Part shown: in pieces, positions 1 to 6,146 of the stretch | Layout: each line of letters begins with the position of its first letter | How positions within the stretch are numbered: the first letter of the stretch is position 1 | From: an uncultured Oscillospiraceae bacterium | Lineage (GTDB): Bacteria > Bacillota > Clostridia > Oscillospirales > Oscillospiraceae | Length of the DNA: 7,996 nt | Assembly: GCA_934573945.1 (NCBI GenBank) | Contig: CAKTMQ010000077.1 | Span: 1-7,996, forward strand | Direction of reading: 5' to 3' | The notes under the pieces: generated by a model | Told to the model about the DNA's origin: nothing | Databases searched by the model: none | The model's input: the letters and a program-made list of their open reading frames with translations, nothing else | Made by a program: the position numbers and the translations under genes

Positions 1-151
1 CTGCCTCGCTGACCGCTGTTTTGATGTCCCCCAATTCATCCAGCGTGGGATCCAGCTGCGCCGCAAAGCCGGCTGCTGCTACCCGGGCAAAGCTCTCGTT
101 GCTGCTGCGGCTGAGAAACTCCAGTGTCACATAATTTTCCATGCGCTGCAT
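1..151 (-). CDS. spoIIAB: Anti-sigma F factor SpoIIAB, 5' part only
   Basis: The first 50 residues are present; the rest lies beyond the left edge. Known role: SpoIIAB is a GHKL-type serine kinase that binds and inhibits sigma F and phosphorylates SpoIIAA during forespore development. The reading begins [20 protein letters not shown] and continues with [20 protein letters not shown] and then DIKTAVSEA, which matches the conserved N-terminus of the family. The window ends just before the Asn of the ATP-binding N-box (E...N). The start at 151 is chosen because GAGAGGAG (161-168) sits 9 bases upstream; an ATG three codons further in is possible but is worse placed. It lies downstream of spoIIAA on the same strand, the usual spoIIA order, but with an unusually wide 118-base gap. 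Identification is by recognised family sequence; the catalytic half cannot be checked. Confidence 0.93.
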   Translation of the reverse strand, partial: MQRMENYVTLEFLSRSSNESFARVAAAGFAAQLDPTLDELGDIKTAVSEA

Positions 152-269
152 ATATGTATGCTCCTCTCTGCGTTTTGCCGACAGCTGTTTTCGCAGCCCC
201 CCTCAGTGCTGCGTGCCGGCTCTGCTGTGCTGTTTTCATCCCTCTCTCCGTGCCTTGTAACTTCCAGCA

Positions 270-575
270 TCATTCAATCGCCATCATGCGACCCAGTCCG
301 GCAGCCTCCAGTACCTTTTTCGGCTGCGGTGCCACATGGCGCAGCGCCACGCTGCCGCCCAGCTCCCGCATCCGCTGCCATCCCCGCAGCGCCACAGCGA
401 TGCCGGCGCTGTCCATAAAGGTAACGCCCATAAAATCCAGCACCAATTCTGTGGGCAGTGTCGCCTCGATCTCACGTTCCAGCTTTGTCAGCAATCCTTT
501 GGCACCATGGTGATCCAACTCTCCTTTCAAATAGAATTCCAGTGTCCTGTCGCGGCAGGCCGCACGAATCTCCAT
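270..575 (-). CDS. spoIIAA: Anti-sigma F factor antagonist SpoIIAA
   Basis: A 101-residue STAS-domain protein. Known role: unphosphorylated SpoIIAA binds SpoIIAB and frees sigma F; SpoIIAB inactivates it by phosphorylation, and the SpoIIE phosphatase restores it. Visible signature: the N-terminal strand followed by GELDHHGAK (residues 18-26), then LVLDFMGVTFMDSAGIAVAL with the phosphorylatable Ser at about residue 56 (MDS-AG, where many homologues have MDSSG), and the C-terminal PKKVLEAAGLGRMM. The start at 575 is preferred because AAAGGAAG (583-590) lies 7 bases upstream and because it matches the family N-terminus; in-frame ATGs at 593 and 611 would add residues the family does not need. 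The protein ends soon after the last helix and is about 15 residues shorter than the B. subtilis protein (about 117). It is followed after 118 bases by spoIIAB. No convincing sigma-H promoter was found upstream. Confidence 0.92.
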   Translation of the reverse strand: MEIRAACRDRTLEFYLKGELDHHGAKGLLTKLEREIEATLPTELVLDFMGVTFMDSAGIAVALRGWQRMRELGGSVALRHVAPQPKKVLEAAGLGRMMAIE

Positions 576-1067
576 TGTCACGCTTCCTTTCATTTTGCAT
601 CTCTCTTCCACGGTACCCGATGCTGTGCAGGAACCGGGTTACCATTGCAGCAAGTCATCCGGGGCTTATGCGCCCAAGCCTGATCCCCGCAATACGCCCA
701 CCCGCCCCCATAAAGGGGACGTACCGCAGTTACCGGAAATACATTTTCTGTTCACTACGTCAATTATACAAAACCGGACACGCAGTTTTGGGCGAAAACC
801 GCCGACCAAACAGAGAAATTACAATTTATCGCCACTTTCTCCCAGCCACCTGCCAAAATATCCGGTCAGACATCCAAATACACACCCGATCAAACTTATG
901 GTATAAAAAAGAGTTCACTGCCGAAGAGCACGATCCCACACAGGGATAAAATGCCTTTGACAGTGAACTCTTTTCTTATAAAATTCAGGGATGCAGGACG
1001 AACTCTGCACAGCAGGGAACCTGCACGGCGGAAGCCATCCCTTCGACTGCTCTCCGGATAAAGCCGC
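576..1067. other. Intergenic region between valS and spoIIAA
   Basis: There is no believable gene in these 492 bases: the open frames have low-complexity, Pro/Ser/Thr-rich translations and no ribosome binding site. It holds the long hairpin at 902-980 (listed separately) and, nearer spoIIAA, several short foldbacks: GGCTT/AAGCC (663-667/676-680) and CCCC/GGGG around 706-719. On the minus strand there is a TATAAT (763-768) with no matching -35, and a TTGACG (758-763) followed 16 bases later by a poor TATTTC. The spoIIA operon is normally read by sigma H; no clear AGGA-type -35 with a GAAT -10 was found by eye, so the spoIIA promoter is left unassigned. Between the valS stop and the hairpin are about 90 bases with GGGATG/CATCCC self-complementarity and repeated TGCAG motifs. 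Confidence 0.6.
902..980 (-). terminator. Long hairpin, probable valS terminator
   Basis: AAAAGAGTTCACTG (907-920) and CAGTGAACTCTTTT (961-974) are perfect inverted copies, extended outward by TATAA/TTATA (902-906/976-980) across one bulged base at 975. Inside, pairing continues with small defects: CGAAG/CTTTG (922-926/955-959), GCA/TGC (928-930/952-954) and ATCCC/GGGAT (933-937/943-947) closing an ACACA loop. Read on the minus strand, the 3' arm runs into T6, which fits a rho-independent terminator about 90 bases after the valS stop. The 3' arm on the plus strand also ends in T4-C-TT, so it may act both ways. It is longer and more branched than an ordinary terminator. Confidence 0.75.
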
Positions 1068-3701
1068 TTACAGCTTCATGGCAGCAGCGGACTCCTCCAG
1101 CTTTGCGATCAAGGCACGCGCCTTTTCCGCCTTTTCCCGTTCGGCATTGACCACATTCTCCGGGGCACGGGAGGTAAAGGACTCGTTGGCCAGCTTGGCT
1201 TCAATCCGCTTCAGGTTCTCCTCCGCCTTGGCCTTTTCCTTTTCGATCCGCTCCAGCTCCGCGTCAATGTCCACCAACTCCGCCAGCGGCAGATAGATGT
1301 TGGCATCATGTGTCGCCACGGTGACCATGCCCTTCAGATCAGCCGGCGCCTCAGACACAACGCTGACCTCGCTGGCATACGCCATCCGGGTGATGAAATG
1401 CTCACCCACGCGGTACGTCTCCGGACGATGGGTCACGATGATCAGCTGTGCCTTTCTGGAGGGCGGCACATTCATCTCGGCACGGCGGGCACGGACAGCC
1501 GTGATGGCATCCTTCACGTTCTCCATGTCGGACTCCGCCTGGGGAAAATGCAGTTCCTCCCGGTAGGTCGGCCACGGTGCACGGATCAGGAAGTCACCCT
1601 CATGGGGCAGCGCCTGCCAGATCTCTTCCGTCAGGAACGGCATAAACGGGTGCAGCAGTTCCAGAATGCGCAGGAGAACGTAGCACAGCACGTTTTGCGC
1701 AGCCAGCTTGGCAGCGGCATCGGTACCGTTCAGCCGCGTCTTGGTCAGCTCAATATACCAATCGCAGTAGGTATCCCAGATAAAGTCATAGATCTTGGCG
1801 GAGGCCACGCCCAGCTCATAAGCGTCCATATTCTCCGTCACATCGCGGATCAGGTCGTTCAGCTTGCTGAGCACCCACTTGTCCTCCAGCTCCAGCTTCT
1901 CCGGCAGCTGCACCTTGTCGATGGTCAGGTTCATCATGACGAAGCGGGAGGCGTTCCAAATCTTATTGGCAAAATTGCGCATGGCTTCACACTTCTCCAC
2001 AAAGAAGCGCATATCATTGCCGGGACTGTTGCCGGTGATCAGGTTAAAGCGCAGCGCATCAGCGCCATACTTCTCCGCCATCTCCAGCGGATCGATGCCG
2101 TTGCCCAGAGACTTGGACATCTTGCGCCCCTTATCGTCCCGCACCAGACCGTGGATCAACACCGTTTTGAAGGGTTCCTTCTTCATCTGCTCCATGCCAG
2201 AGAAGATCATACGTGCCACCCAGAAGAAAATAATGTCATAGCCGGTGACCAGTACAGACGTAGGATACCAGTAGTTCAGATCCGGCGCGTTGAGATCAGG
2301 CCAGCCCAGCGTGGAGAAGGGCCACAGGGCGGAGCTGAACCATGTGTCCAGCACGTCCTCTTCCCGGGTCAGATGGGTGCAGCCGCACTTCTCGCACTTG
2401 GTGGGATCCTGACGGCTGACATTGATATGACCGCACTCATCGCAGTACCACGCAGGGATCTGGTGACCCCACCACAGCTGGCGGGAAATGCACCAGTCAT
2501 GAACATTCTCCATCCAGTTGATATAGGTCTTGGTAAACCGCTCCGGCACGAACTTCACGGTGCCGTCCTCCACCACGCGGATGGCCTCCTTGGCCAGCGG
2601 CGCCATCTTCACGAACCACTGCGCGGAGATCAGCGGCTCCACATCGTTGTGGCAGCGGTAGCAGGTACCCACATTGTGGCTGTAGGGCTCGGTCTTGATG
2701 AGGTAACCCTCTGCCTCCAGATCGGCCACGATAGCCTTGCGGCATTCGTAGCGATCCATGCCCTCATATTTGCCGCCGTTTTCGTTGATGGTACCGTCGT
2801 CGGCGATGCAGCGGATGACCTCCAGATTGTGGCGCAGACCCACCTCAAAGTCATTGGGATCGTGGGCAGGCGTCATCTTCACGGCGCCGGTACCAAAGCC
2901 GATCTCGCAGTATTCGTCGCCCACGATGGGGATCTCACGGTTCATAATGGGCAGGATGCAGGTCTTGCCGATGAGATGCTTGAACTTCTCATCCTCCGGG
3001 TTGACGGCCACACCGGTATCGCCCATCATGGTCTCCGGTCGGGTGGTGGCGATCACGATGTCACCGCTGCCGTCGGACAGCGGATAGCGCACATACCACA
3101 GGTTGCCGGGCTTTTCAGTGTACTCCACCTCGGCGTCAGACAGTGCAGTCAGGCAGTGGGGACACCAGTTGATGATGCGGCTGCCCTTGTAAATCAAGCC
3201 CTTCTCGTACAGCTCGCAGAACGTCTCTCGGACGGCACGGGAGCAGCCCTCGTCCATGGTGAAGCGGTCGCGGCTCCAATCGCAGGAGGCGCCCATCTTC
3301 TTCTGCTGCTCCACGATGCGGTTGCCGTACTTCTCCTTCCACGCCCATACGCGCTCCAGGAACTTTTCACGCCCCAGGTCATACCGGGTCAGCCCCTCCG
3401 TGTTGCGCAGATCCTCCTCCACCTTGATTTGGGTGGCGATGCCGGCGTGGTCGCTGCCGGGCAGCCACAGCGCCTCGTAGCCCTGCATCCGCTTATAGCG
3501 GATCAGGATGTCCTGCAGAGTGCAGTCCATGGCGTGTCCCATATGCAGCTGTCCCGTCACGTTGGGGGGCGGCATCACGATAGAAAAGGGCTTCTTGTCA
3601 GGATTGGGGTCAGCGCGGAAGCAGTCGTTGTCCATCCACATCTTATAGATGCCGGACTCCACCTCCCGCGGATCGTACACTTTCGGTAATTCCTTATGCA
3701 T
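1068..3701 (-). CDS. valS: Valine--tRNA ligase (ValRS)
   Basis: An 877-residue class I aminoacyl-tRNA synthetase that charges tRNA-Val in the cytoplasm; B. subtilis ValS is about 880 residues, so it is full length. Visible parts in order: PPPNVTGQLHMGH (44-56) with the HIGH-type ATP motif HMGH at 53-56; the CP1 editing domain with TTRPETMMGDTG (219-230) and HDPNDF (280-285), which hydrolyses Thr-tRNA-Val; possible metal-binding knuckles CYRC (347-350) and C420-x2-C423/C436-x2-C439; KMSKS at 527-531; a helical anticodon-binding domain starting near WVLSKLNDL; and a C-terminal Glu/Lys/Ala-rich coiled-coil arm typical of ValRS. The start at 3701 follows GGAG (3710-3713) by 8 bases and gives the expected MHKELPKVYDP beginning; extension further upstream would run into the attenuator. 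It is regulated by the T-box leader directly upstream. No defects were seen. Confidence 0.98.
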   Translation of the reverse strand: MHKELPKVYDPREVESGIYKMWMDNDCFRADPNPDKKPFSIVMPPPNVTGQLHMGHAMDCTLQDILIRYKRMQGYEALWLPGSDHAGIATQIKVEEDLRNTEGLTRYDLGREKFLERVWAWKEKYGNRIVEQQKKMGASCDWSRDRFTMDEGCSRAVRETFCELYEKGLIYKGSRIINWCPHCLTALSDAEVEYTEKPGNLWYVRYPLSDGSGDIVIATTRPETMMGDTGVAVNPEDEKFKHLIGKTCILPIMNREIPIVGDEYCEIGFGTGAVKMTPAHDPNDFEVGLRHNLEVIRCIADDGTINENGGKYEGMDRYECRKAIVADLEAEGYLIKTEPYSHNVGTCYRCHNDVEPLISAQWFVKMAPLAKEAIRVVEDGTVKFVPERFTKTYINWMENVHDWCISRQLWWGHQIPAWYCDECGHINVSRQDPTKCEKCGCTHLTREEDVLDTWFSSALWPFSTLGWPDLNAPDLNYWYPTSVLVTGYDIIFFWVARMIFSGMEQMKKEPFKTVLIHGLVRDDKGRKMSKSLGNGIDPLEMAEKYGADALRFNLITGNSPGNDMRFFVEKCEAMRNFANKIWNASRFVMMNLTIDKVQLPEKLELEDKWVLSKLNDLIRDVTENMDAYELGVASAKIYDFIWDTYCDWYIELTKTRLNGTDAAAKLAAQNVLCYVLLRILELLHPFMPFLTEEIWQALPHEGDFLIRAPWPTYREELHFPQAESDMENVKDAITAVRARRAEMNVPPSRKAQLIIVTHRPETYRVGEHFITRMAYASEVSVVSEAPADLKGMVTVATHDANIYLPLAELVDIDAELERIEKEKAKAEENLKRIEAKLANESFTSRAPENVVNAEREKAEKARALIAKLEESAAAMKL

Positions 3702-3738
3702 CAGGTATTCTCCTTTCTGTATTCGGCAAAAGGGCAAC

Positions 3739-3776
3739 AAAAAAATCGCTCCGTTTTGCCTTGGCAAAACAGGGCG
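3739..3776 (-). terminator. T-box attenuator terminator ahead of valS
   Basis: On the minus strand, CGCCCTGTTTTGCC and GGCAAAACGGAGCG (3776-3763 and 3760-3747) pair around a very short loop, with one A-C mismatch (3750/3773) and one G-U, and are followed directly by T7 (3745-3739). The 5' arm lies just after the T-box, so it competes with the antiterminator in the classical arrangement. It ends about 37 bases before the valS start. Confidence 0.93.
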
Positions 3777-3998
3777 AACAATTGTCCGTGGTACCACCTG
3801 TATTCGGGATCACTCCCGCACTCATGCGGTGCTGTCACACCGCGCCCCGCTAACGGAGGGCAGCCGTTGCGGCCTACTTGCGTTCAGCCGAAAGCTCAGG
3901 GACGACTTGGGCGGCGCATCACGGGAGCTTACACCAACCGCTCCCTCTCTCGGCATCCGCTGACCGCCTACTGCTTCCCGTCATCGCTGTTCAATATT
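3739..3998 (-). promoter_or_regulatory. T-box leader (tRNA-Val sensing) of valS
   Basis: On the minus strand the leader carries AGGTGGTACCACGG (3799-3786), the T-box sequence whose TGGT (3796-3793) would pair with the tRNA acceptor end; the T matches an A discriminator base, as in tRNA-Val. Stem I shows AGTA (3972-3969), a GGCGG/CCGCC helix (3968-3964/3914-3910), an AGAGAGGGAGC distal arm with GGGAGC/GCTCCC (3945-3940/3928-3923), and a lower GGG/CCC helix (3979-3977/3901-3899). The 3' side of the loop between those helices reads CAAGTCGT, so GTC (3906-3904), a Val codon, is the candidate specifier. A stem III hairpin, CCGCA-TGAG-TGCGG, follows. Uncharged tRNA-Val should favour the antiterminator and valS expression. 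The 5' end is inferred from the promoter. Confidence 0.95.
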
Positions 3999-4004
3999 GC
4001 AGAC

Positions 4005-4033
4005 AGTATACTATACCCTACGTCGGATGTCAA
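4005..4033 (-). promoter_or_regulatory. Sigma-A promoter of the valS leader
   Basis: On the minus strand, TTGACA (4033-4028), a 17-base spacer, then TATACT (4010-4005): a full consensus -35 and a 5-of-6 -10. Transcription would start near 3998, immediately before the T-box stem I. Confidence 0.92.
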
Positions 4034-4082
4034 CCGTTTTTCAATGAGGTACACCGTTTCTCTTGACAACGGCCGTTTTTTC
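4034..4082. repeat. Three CCGTTT direct repeats between divergent promoters
   Basis: CCGTTTTTC (4034-4042), CCGTTTCTC (4054-4062) and CCGTTTTTTC (4073-4082) begin 20 and 19 bases apart, close to two helical turns. The third is half of a perfect palindrome, AACGGCCGTT (4068-4077), which overlaps the end of the plus-strand -35 box. Palindromic operators placed like this are common for MarR-type repressors, so this may be the binding region of the adjacent regulator; that is inference from position and symmetry only. Confidence 0.45.
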
Positions 4083-4091
4083 TGCTATATT
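4063..4091 (+). promoter_or_regulatory. Sigma-A promoter of the marR-tauE unit
   Basis: TTGACA (4063-4068), a 17-base spacer and TATATT (4086-4091) form a near-consensus promoter with a predicted start near 4098. Its -35 box is only 29 bases from the -35 box of the divergent valS promoter, so both share one control region. Confidence 0.88.
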
Positions 4092-4141
4092 TTGCTTCAA
4101 TTTTGAACATTCTTTTTTTGAATTTTTTGAGGAGGCGTACC

Positions 4142-4567
4142 ATGAATCTCAGCATGGAGTTTTCCCGCAAGCTGGCACTGGCCTACGGGGCAATGTGCAA
4201 ACCGCTGTGCCAGACCCTGAAGCTGCCCCAGACCGCCTTTGACATCCTGTTGTTTCTGGCCAACAATCCGGCTTATCAGACGGCGGCAGACATCGTGGAG
4301 ATCCGCAAAATCAAGGCCAATTTGGTGTCGGTCAACGTGGACAAGCTGGTGCGGGACGGCTATCTGACCCGCGAAACGGTAGTAGGTGACCGCAGAAAGA
4401 CCCGCCTGTGCTGCACGGAAAGGGCACAGCCCATTATCCAACAGGGGCGGCGATTGCAGGCAGACTTTCTGGAGCAGCTGTTTGACGGCATTGAGCCGCA
4501 GGCAAAGGATGTCTTTCTGCAGACCATCGCTCTCATGAATGTAAACCTGGACAAACTCGTAAAATAA
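4142..4567 (+). CDS. MarR-family transcriptional regulator
   Basis: A 141-residue protein with the layout of MarR regulators: N-terminal helices for dimerisation (about 1-27), a winged helix-turn-helix (about 30-95) and a C-terminal helix (about 98-140). The most telling part is residues 49-95: a helix-turn-helix (ADIVEIRKIKANLVSVNVDKL), then RDGYLTRETVVGDRRKTRLCCT, the family's wing with the conserved D-R-R basic tip (83-85). The start at 4142 follows TGAGGAGG (4128-4135) by 6 bases; an upstream ATG at 4103 would overlap the likely transcription start. Promoter repeats directly upstream suggest that it controls itself and, because the promoters are back to back, perhaps valS. The next gene begins 15 bases downstream, so it probably regulates that transporter. 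The ligand is unknown; three Cys residues near the wing and N-terminus (90, 91 and 19/23 region) leave redox sensing open but unproven. Confidence 0.87.
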   Translation: MNLSMEFSRKLALAYGAMCKPLCQTLKLPQTAFDILLFLANNPAYQTAADIVEIRKIKANLVSVNVDKLVRDGYLTRETVVGDRRKTRLCCTERAQPIIQQGRRLQADFLEQLFDGIEPQAKDVFLQTIALMNVNLDKLVK

Positions 4568-4582
4568 AAGGAGACACCTGTC

Positions 4583-5359
4583 ATGAGAATCTTGCTTACC
4601 GTACTTGTTACCTTTTTTGCCGGAATGGGCGCAGGACTTGGCACCGGCTTTGCCGGCATGAGCGCCGCTGCGGTCATCAGCCCTATGCTCATCACTTTTC
4701 TGAATATGGATCCCTATATGGCCGTGGGCATCGCCCTGTCCTCCGATGTGCTGGCCAGTGCCGTTTCCGCCTATACTTACGGAAAAAACAAGAATCTGGA
4801 CATCCGCAACGGCCTTATCATGATGATCAGCGTGCTGGCTTTCACCGTGGTGGGCAGCTATGCTGCCAATCTGGTCCCCGCCGCCACCATGGGTGGTTTC
4901 TCCGTTTTCATGACATTCCTGCTGGGCGTCAAGTTCATCGTCAAGCCGGTTATGACCACCAAAGAGACCATGCTGGCCGTTTCAGCAAAGAAACGGACCG
5001 TGCAGTCTGTGCTGTGCGGCGTTCTCATCGGTTTTATCTGCGGCTTCGTGGGCGCAGGCGGCGGCATGATGATGCTGCTGATCCTGACCACCGTGTTGGG
5101 CTATGAGCTGAAAACCGCCGTGGGCACCAGCGTATTCATCATGACCTTTACAGCGCTCACCGGCGCTGCCGCACACTTTGCCATCGGCGGCACGCCGGAC
5201 TGGACAGTGTTCGGCCTGTGTGTGGTGTTCACGCTGATCTGGGCACGGATTGCCGCCGTGTTCGCCAATAAGGCCACACCCAAGGCACTCAATCGCGCCA
5301 CCGGTGTTATTCTGGTGGTGCTGGGCGTTGTGGTGATGCTCTTCACACTGCTGACCTGA
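4583..5359 (+). CDS. TauE/SafE-family membrane transporter
   Basis: A 258-residue, very hydrophobic protein with about eight membrane segments (roughly 3-25, 27-48, 76-96, 103-121, 142-165, 166-190, 205-229, 240-257). It shows the two-fold internal repeat of the TauE/SafE (formerly DUF81) family: GLGTGFAGMSAAAVISPML (18-36), followed by the AVGIALSSDVLAS stretch, is echoed by GFICGFVGAGGGMMML (150-165), followed by AVGTSVFIMTFTAL (179-192). Known members move sulfite, sulfoacetate or other small organic anions, usually outward; the substrate here cannot be told. The start at 4583 is preceded by AAAAGGAG (4566-4573), which overlaps the stop of the MarR gene, indicating translational linkage. 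No terminator separates it from the serine dehydratase genes. The family is well supported; any functional name beyond it would be a guess. Confidence 0.88.
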   Translation: MRILLTVLVTFFAGMGAGLGTGFAGMSAAAVISPMLITFLNMDPYMAVGIALSSDVLASAVSAYTYGKNKNLDIRNGLIMMISVLAFTVVGSYAANLVPAATMGGFSVFMTFLLGVKFIVKPVMTTKETMLAVSAKKRTVQSVLCGVLIGFICGFVGAGGGMMMLLILTTVLGYELKTAVGTSVFIMTFTALTGAAAHFAIGGTPDWTVFGLCVVFTLIWARIAAVFANKATPKALNRATGVILVVLGVVVMLFTLLT

Positions 5360-5408
5360 CAAAGACACGAGTCGCGCGATTTCTCCGCTTCCCTTTTGCA
5401 TATAACTA

Positions 5409-5417
5409 TGGTACAAT
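5409..5417 (+). promoter_or_regulatory. Extended -10 promoter ahead of sdaAB
   Basis: TGGTACAAT (5409-5417) fits the TGnTAnnnT extended -10 pattern, with a TACAAT core. The -35 position (17 bases upstream) reads TTCCCT, a poor match, as is usual for extended -10 promoters. Transcription would start near 5424, about 24 bases before sdaAB. It would give the dehydratase genes expression independent of the regulator-transporter unit. Confidence 0.6.
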
Positions 5418-5447
5418 CAGGGAAGAACCTTACAGGAGGAGCGCACT

Positions 5448-6146
5448 ATGGATATTTTCGATATTCTCGGGCCGGTGATGGTCGGCCCCTCCAGTTCTCA
5501 TACAGCTGGCGCCGTGCGGATCGGCAGCATGGCGCGCACATTACTGAACAGTCCGCCCGTGAAAGCTGCGATCCATCTCCACGGCTCATTTGCCGACACC
5601 GGTCTGGGGCACGGCACTGACCGGGCGCTGGTGGCGGGGCTGCTGGGCATGAAGCCGGATGACCTGCGGATCCCCTCCGCCTTTGAAGATGCGCGGAAGG
5701 CTGGGCTGCACTACACCATCGACACCGTGGAGCTGCGGGACGCCCATCCCAACACCGCTGTGATCGAGCTGTGGGATCAGAGTGGCAAATACCTGGAGAT
5801 GCAGGCATCCAGTCTGGGCGGCGGCCGTATCATGGTGGACAAGCTGGACGGTATCGCCGTCAGCTTTACCGGCGCGTACAACACACTGGTGGTACGCAAT
5901 CAGGATGCCAGCGGCACCGTGGCGGCAGTGACATCCATCCTCAGCCAGCTGCGGATCAACGTGGCCAACATGAGCCTTTACCGTCACAAGCGGGGCGGCG
6001 ACGCGCTGATGATCATCGAGACCGACGAGCATATCAAGCCCAATCAGGTGGCGTTCCTGTCTGAGCTGCCCGGGATCCTGTCGATCACATACTACGATAG
6101 GGAGGAGGATGAAGATGTCTCTGGATTCGATGAAGGAAATCTTTGA
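5448..6146 (+). CDS. sdaAB: L-serine dehydratase, iron-sulfur type, beta subunit
   Basis: A 232-residue subunit of the enzyme that converts L-serine to pyruvate and ammonia in the cytoplasm; SdaAB and SdaAA together form the [4Fe-4S] enzyme found in many anaerobic Bacillota. Residues 1-140 are the beta domain, with FDILGPVMVGPSSSHTAGAVR (GPSSSHT at 13-19) and GSFADTGLGHGTDRAL (46-61), both highly conserved. Residues about 146-218 (LVVRNQDASGTVAAVTSIL onwards) form an ACT domain, implicated in serine binding in this family. The length is close to the usual 220. The start at 5448 has AGGAGGA (5434-5440) 7 bases upstream. The acidic tail (EEDEDVSGFDEGNL) is coded over the start of sdaAA, and the genes overlap by 32 bases. 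Confidence 0.96.
   Translation: MDIFDILGPVMVGPSSSHTAGAVRIGSMARTLLNSPPVKAAIHLHGSFADTGLGHGTDRALVAGLLGMKPDDLRIPSAFEDARKAGLHYTIDTVELRDAHPNTAVIELWDQSGKYLEMQASSLGGGRIMVDKLDGIAVSFTGAYNTLVVRNQDASGTVAAVTSILSQLRINVANMSLYRHKRGGDALMIIETDEHIKPNQVAFLSELPGILSITYYDREEDEDVSGFDEGNL

Noticed and set aside
36..239. A 67-codon minus-strand frame starting in the spoIIAA-spoIIAB gap
   Set aside because: It has a purine-rich stretch before its ATG, but most of it overlaps spoIIAB in another frame and the translation is low in hydrophobic residues with no recognisable family.
736..768. TATAAT and TTGACG on the minus strand as a spoIIA promoter
   Set aside because: The TATAAT has no -35 at a suitable distance, and the TTGACG is followed only by TATTTC. 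The two overlap each other and sigma H, not sigma A, is expected for spoIIA.
458..949. Plus-strand open frames across the valS-spoIIAA gap
   Set aside because: No ribosome binding site, a Pro/Ser/Arg/His-rich composition, and they run through the hairpin; nothing suggests a protein.
1308..3689. A 793-codon open frame on the plus strand, opposite valS
   Set aside because: It is the antisense shadow of a GC-rich, strongly codon-biased valS. The translation is rich in His, Gln and Leu with no family signature, and the valS protein on the other strand is unmistakable.
5372..5379. Palindrome TCGCGCGA upstream of the sdaAB promoter as an operator
   Set aside because: Only 8 bases, not extended by flanking symmetry, and expected by chance in GC-rich DNA; no repeat of it was seen nearby.
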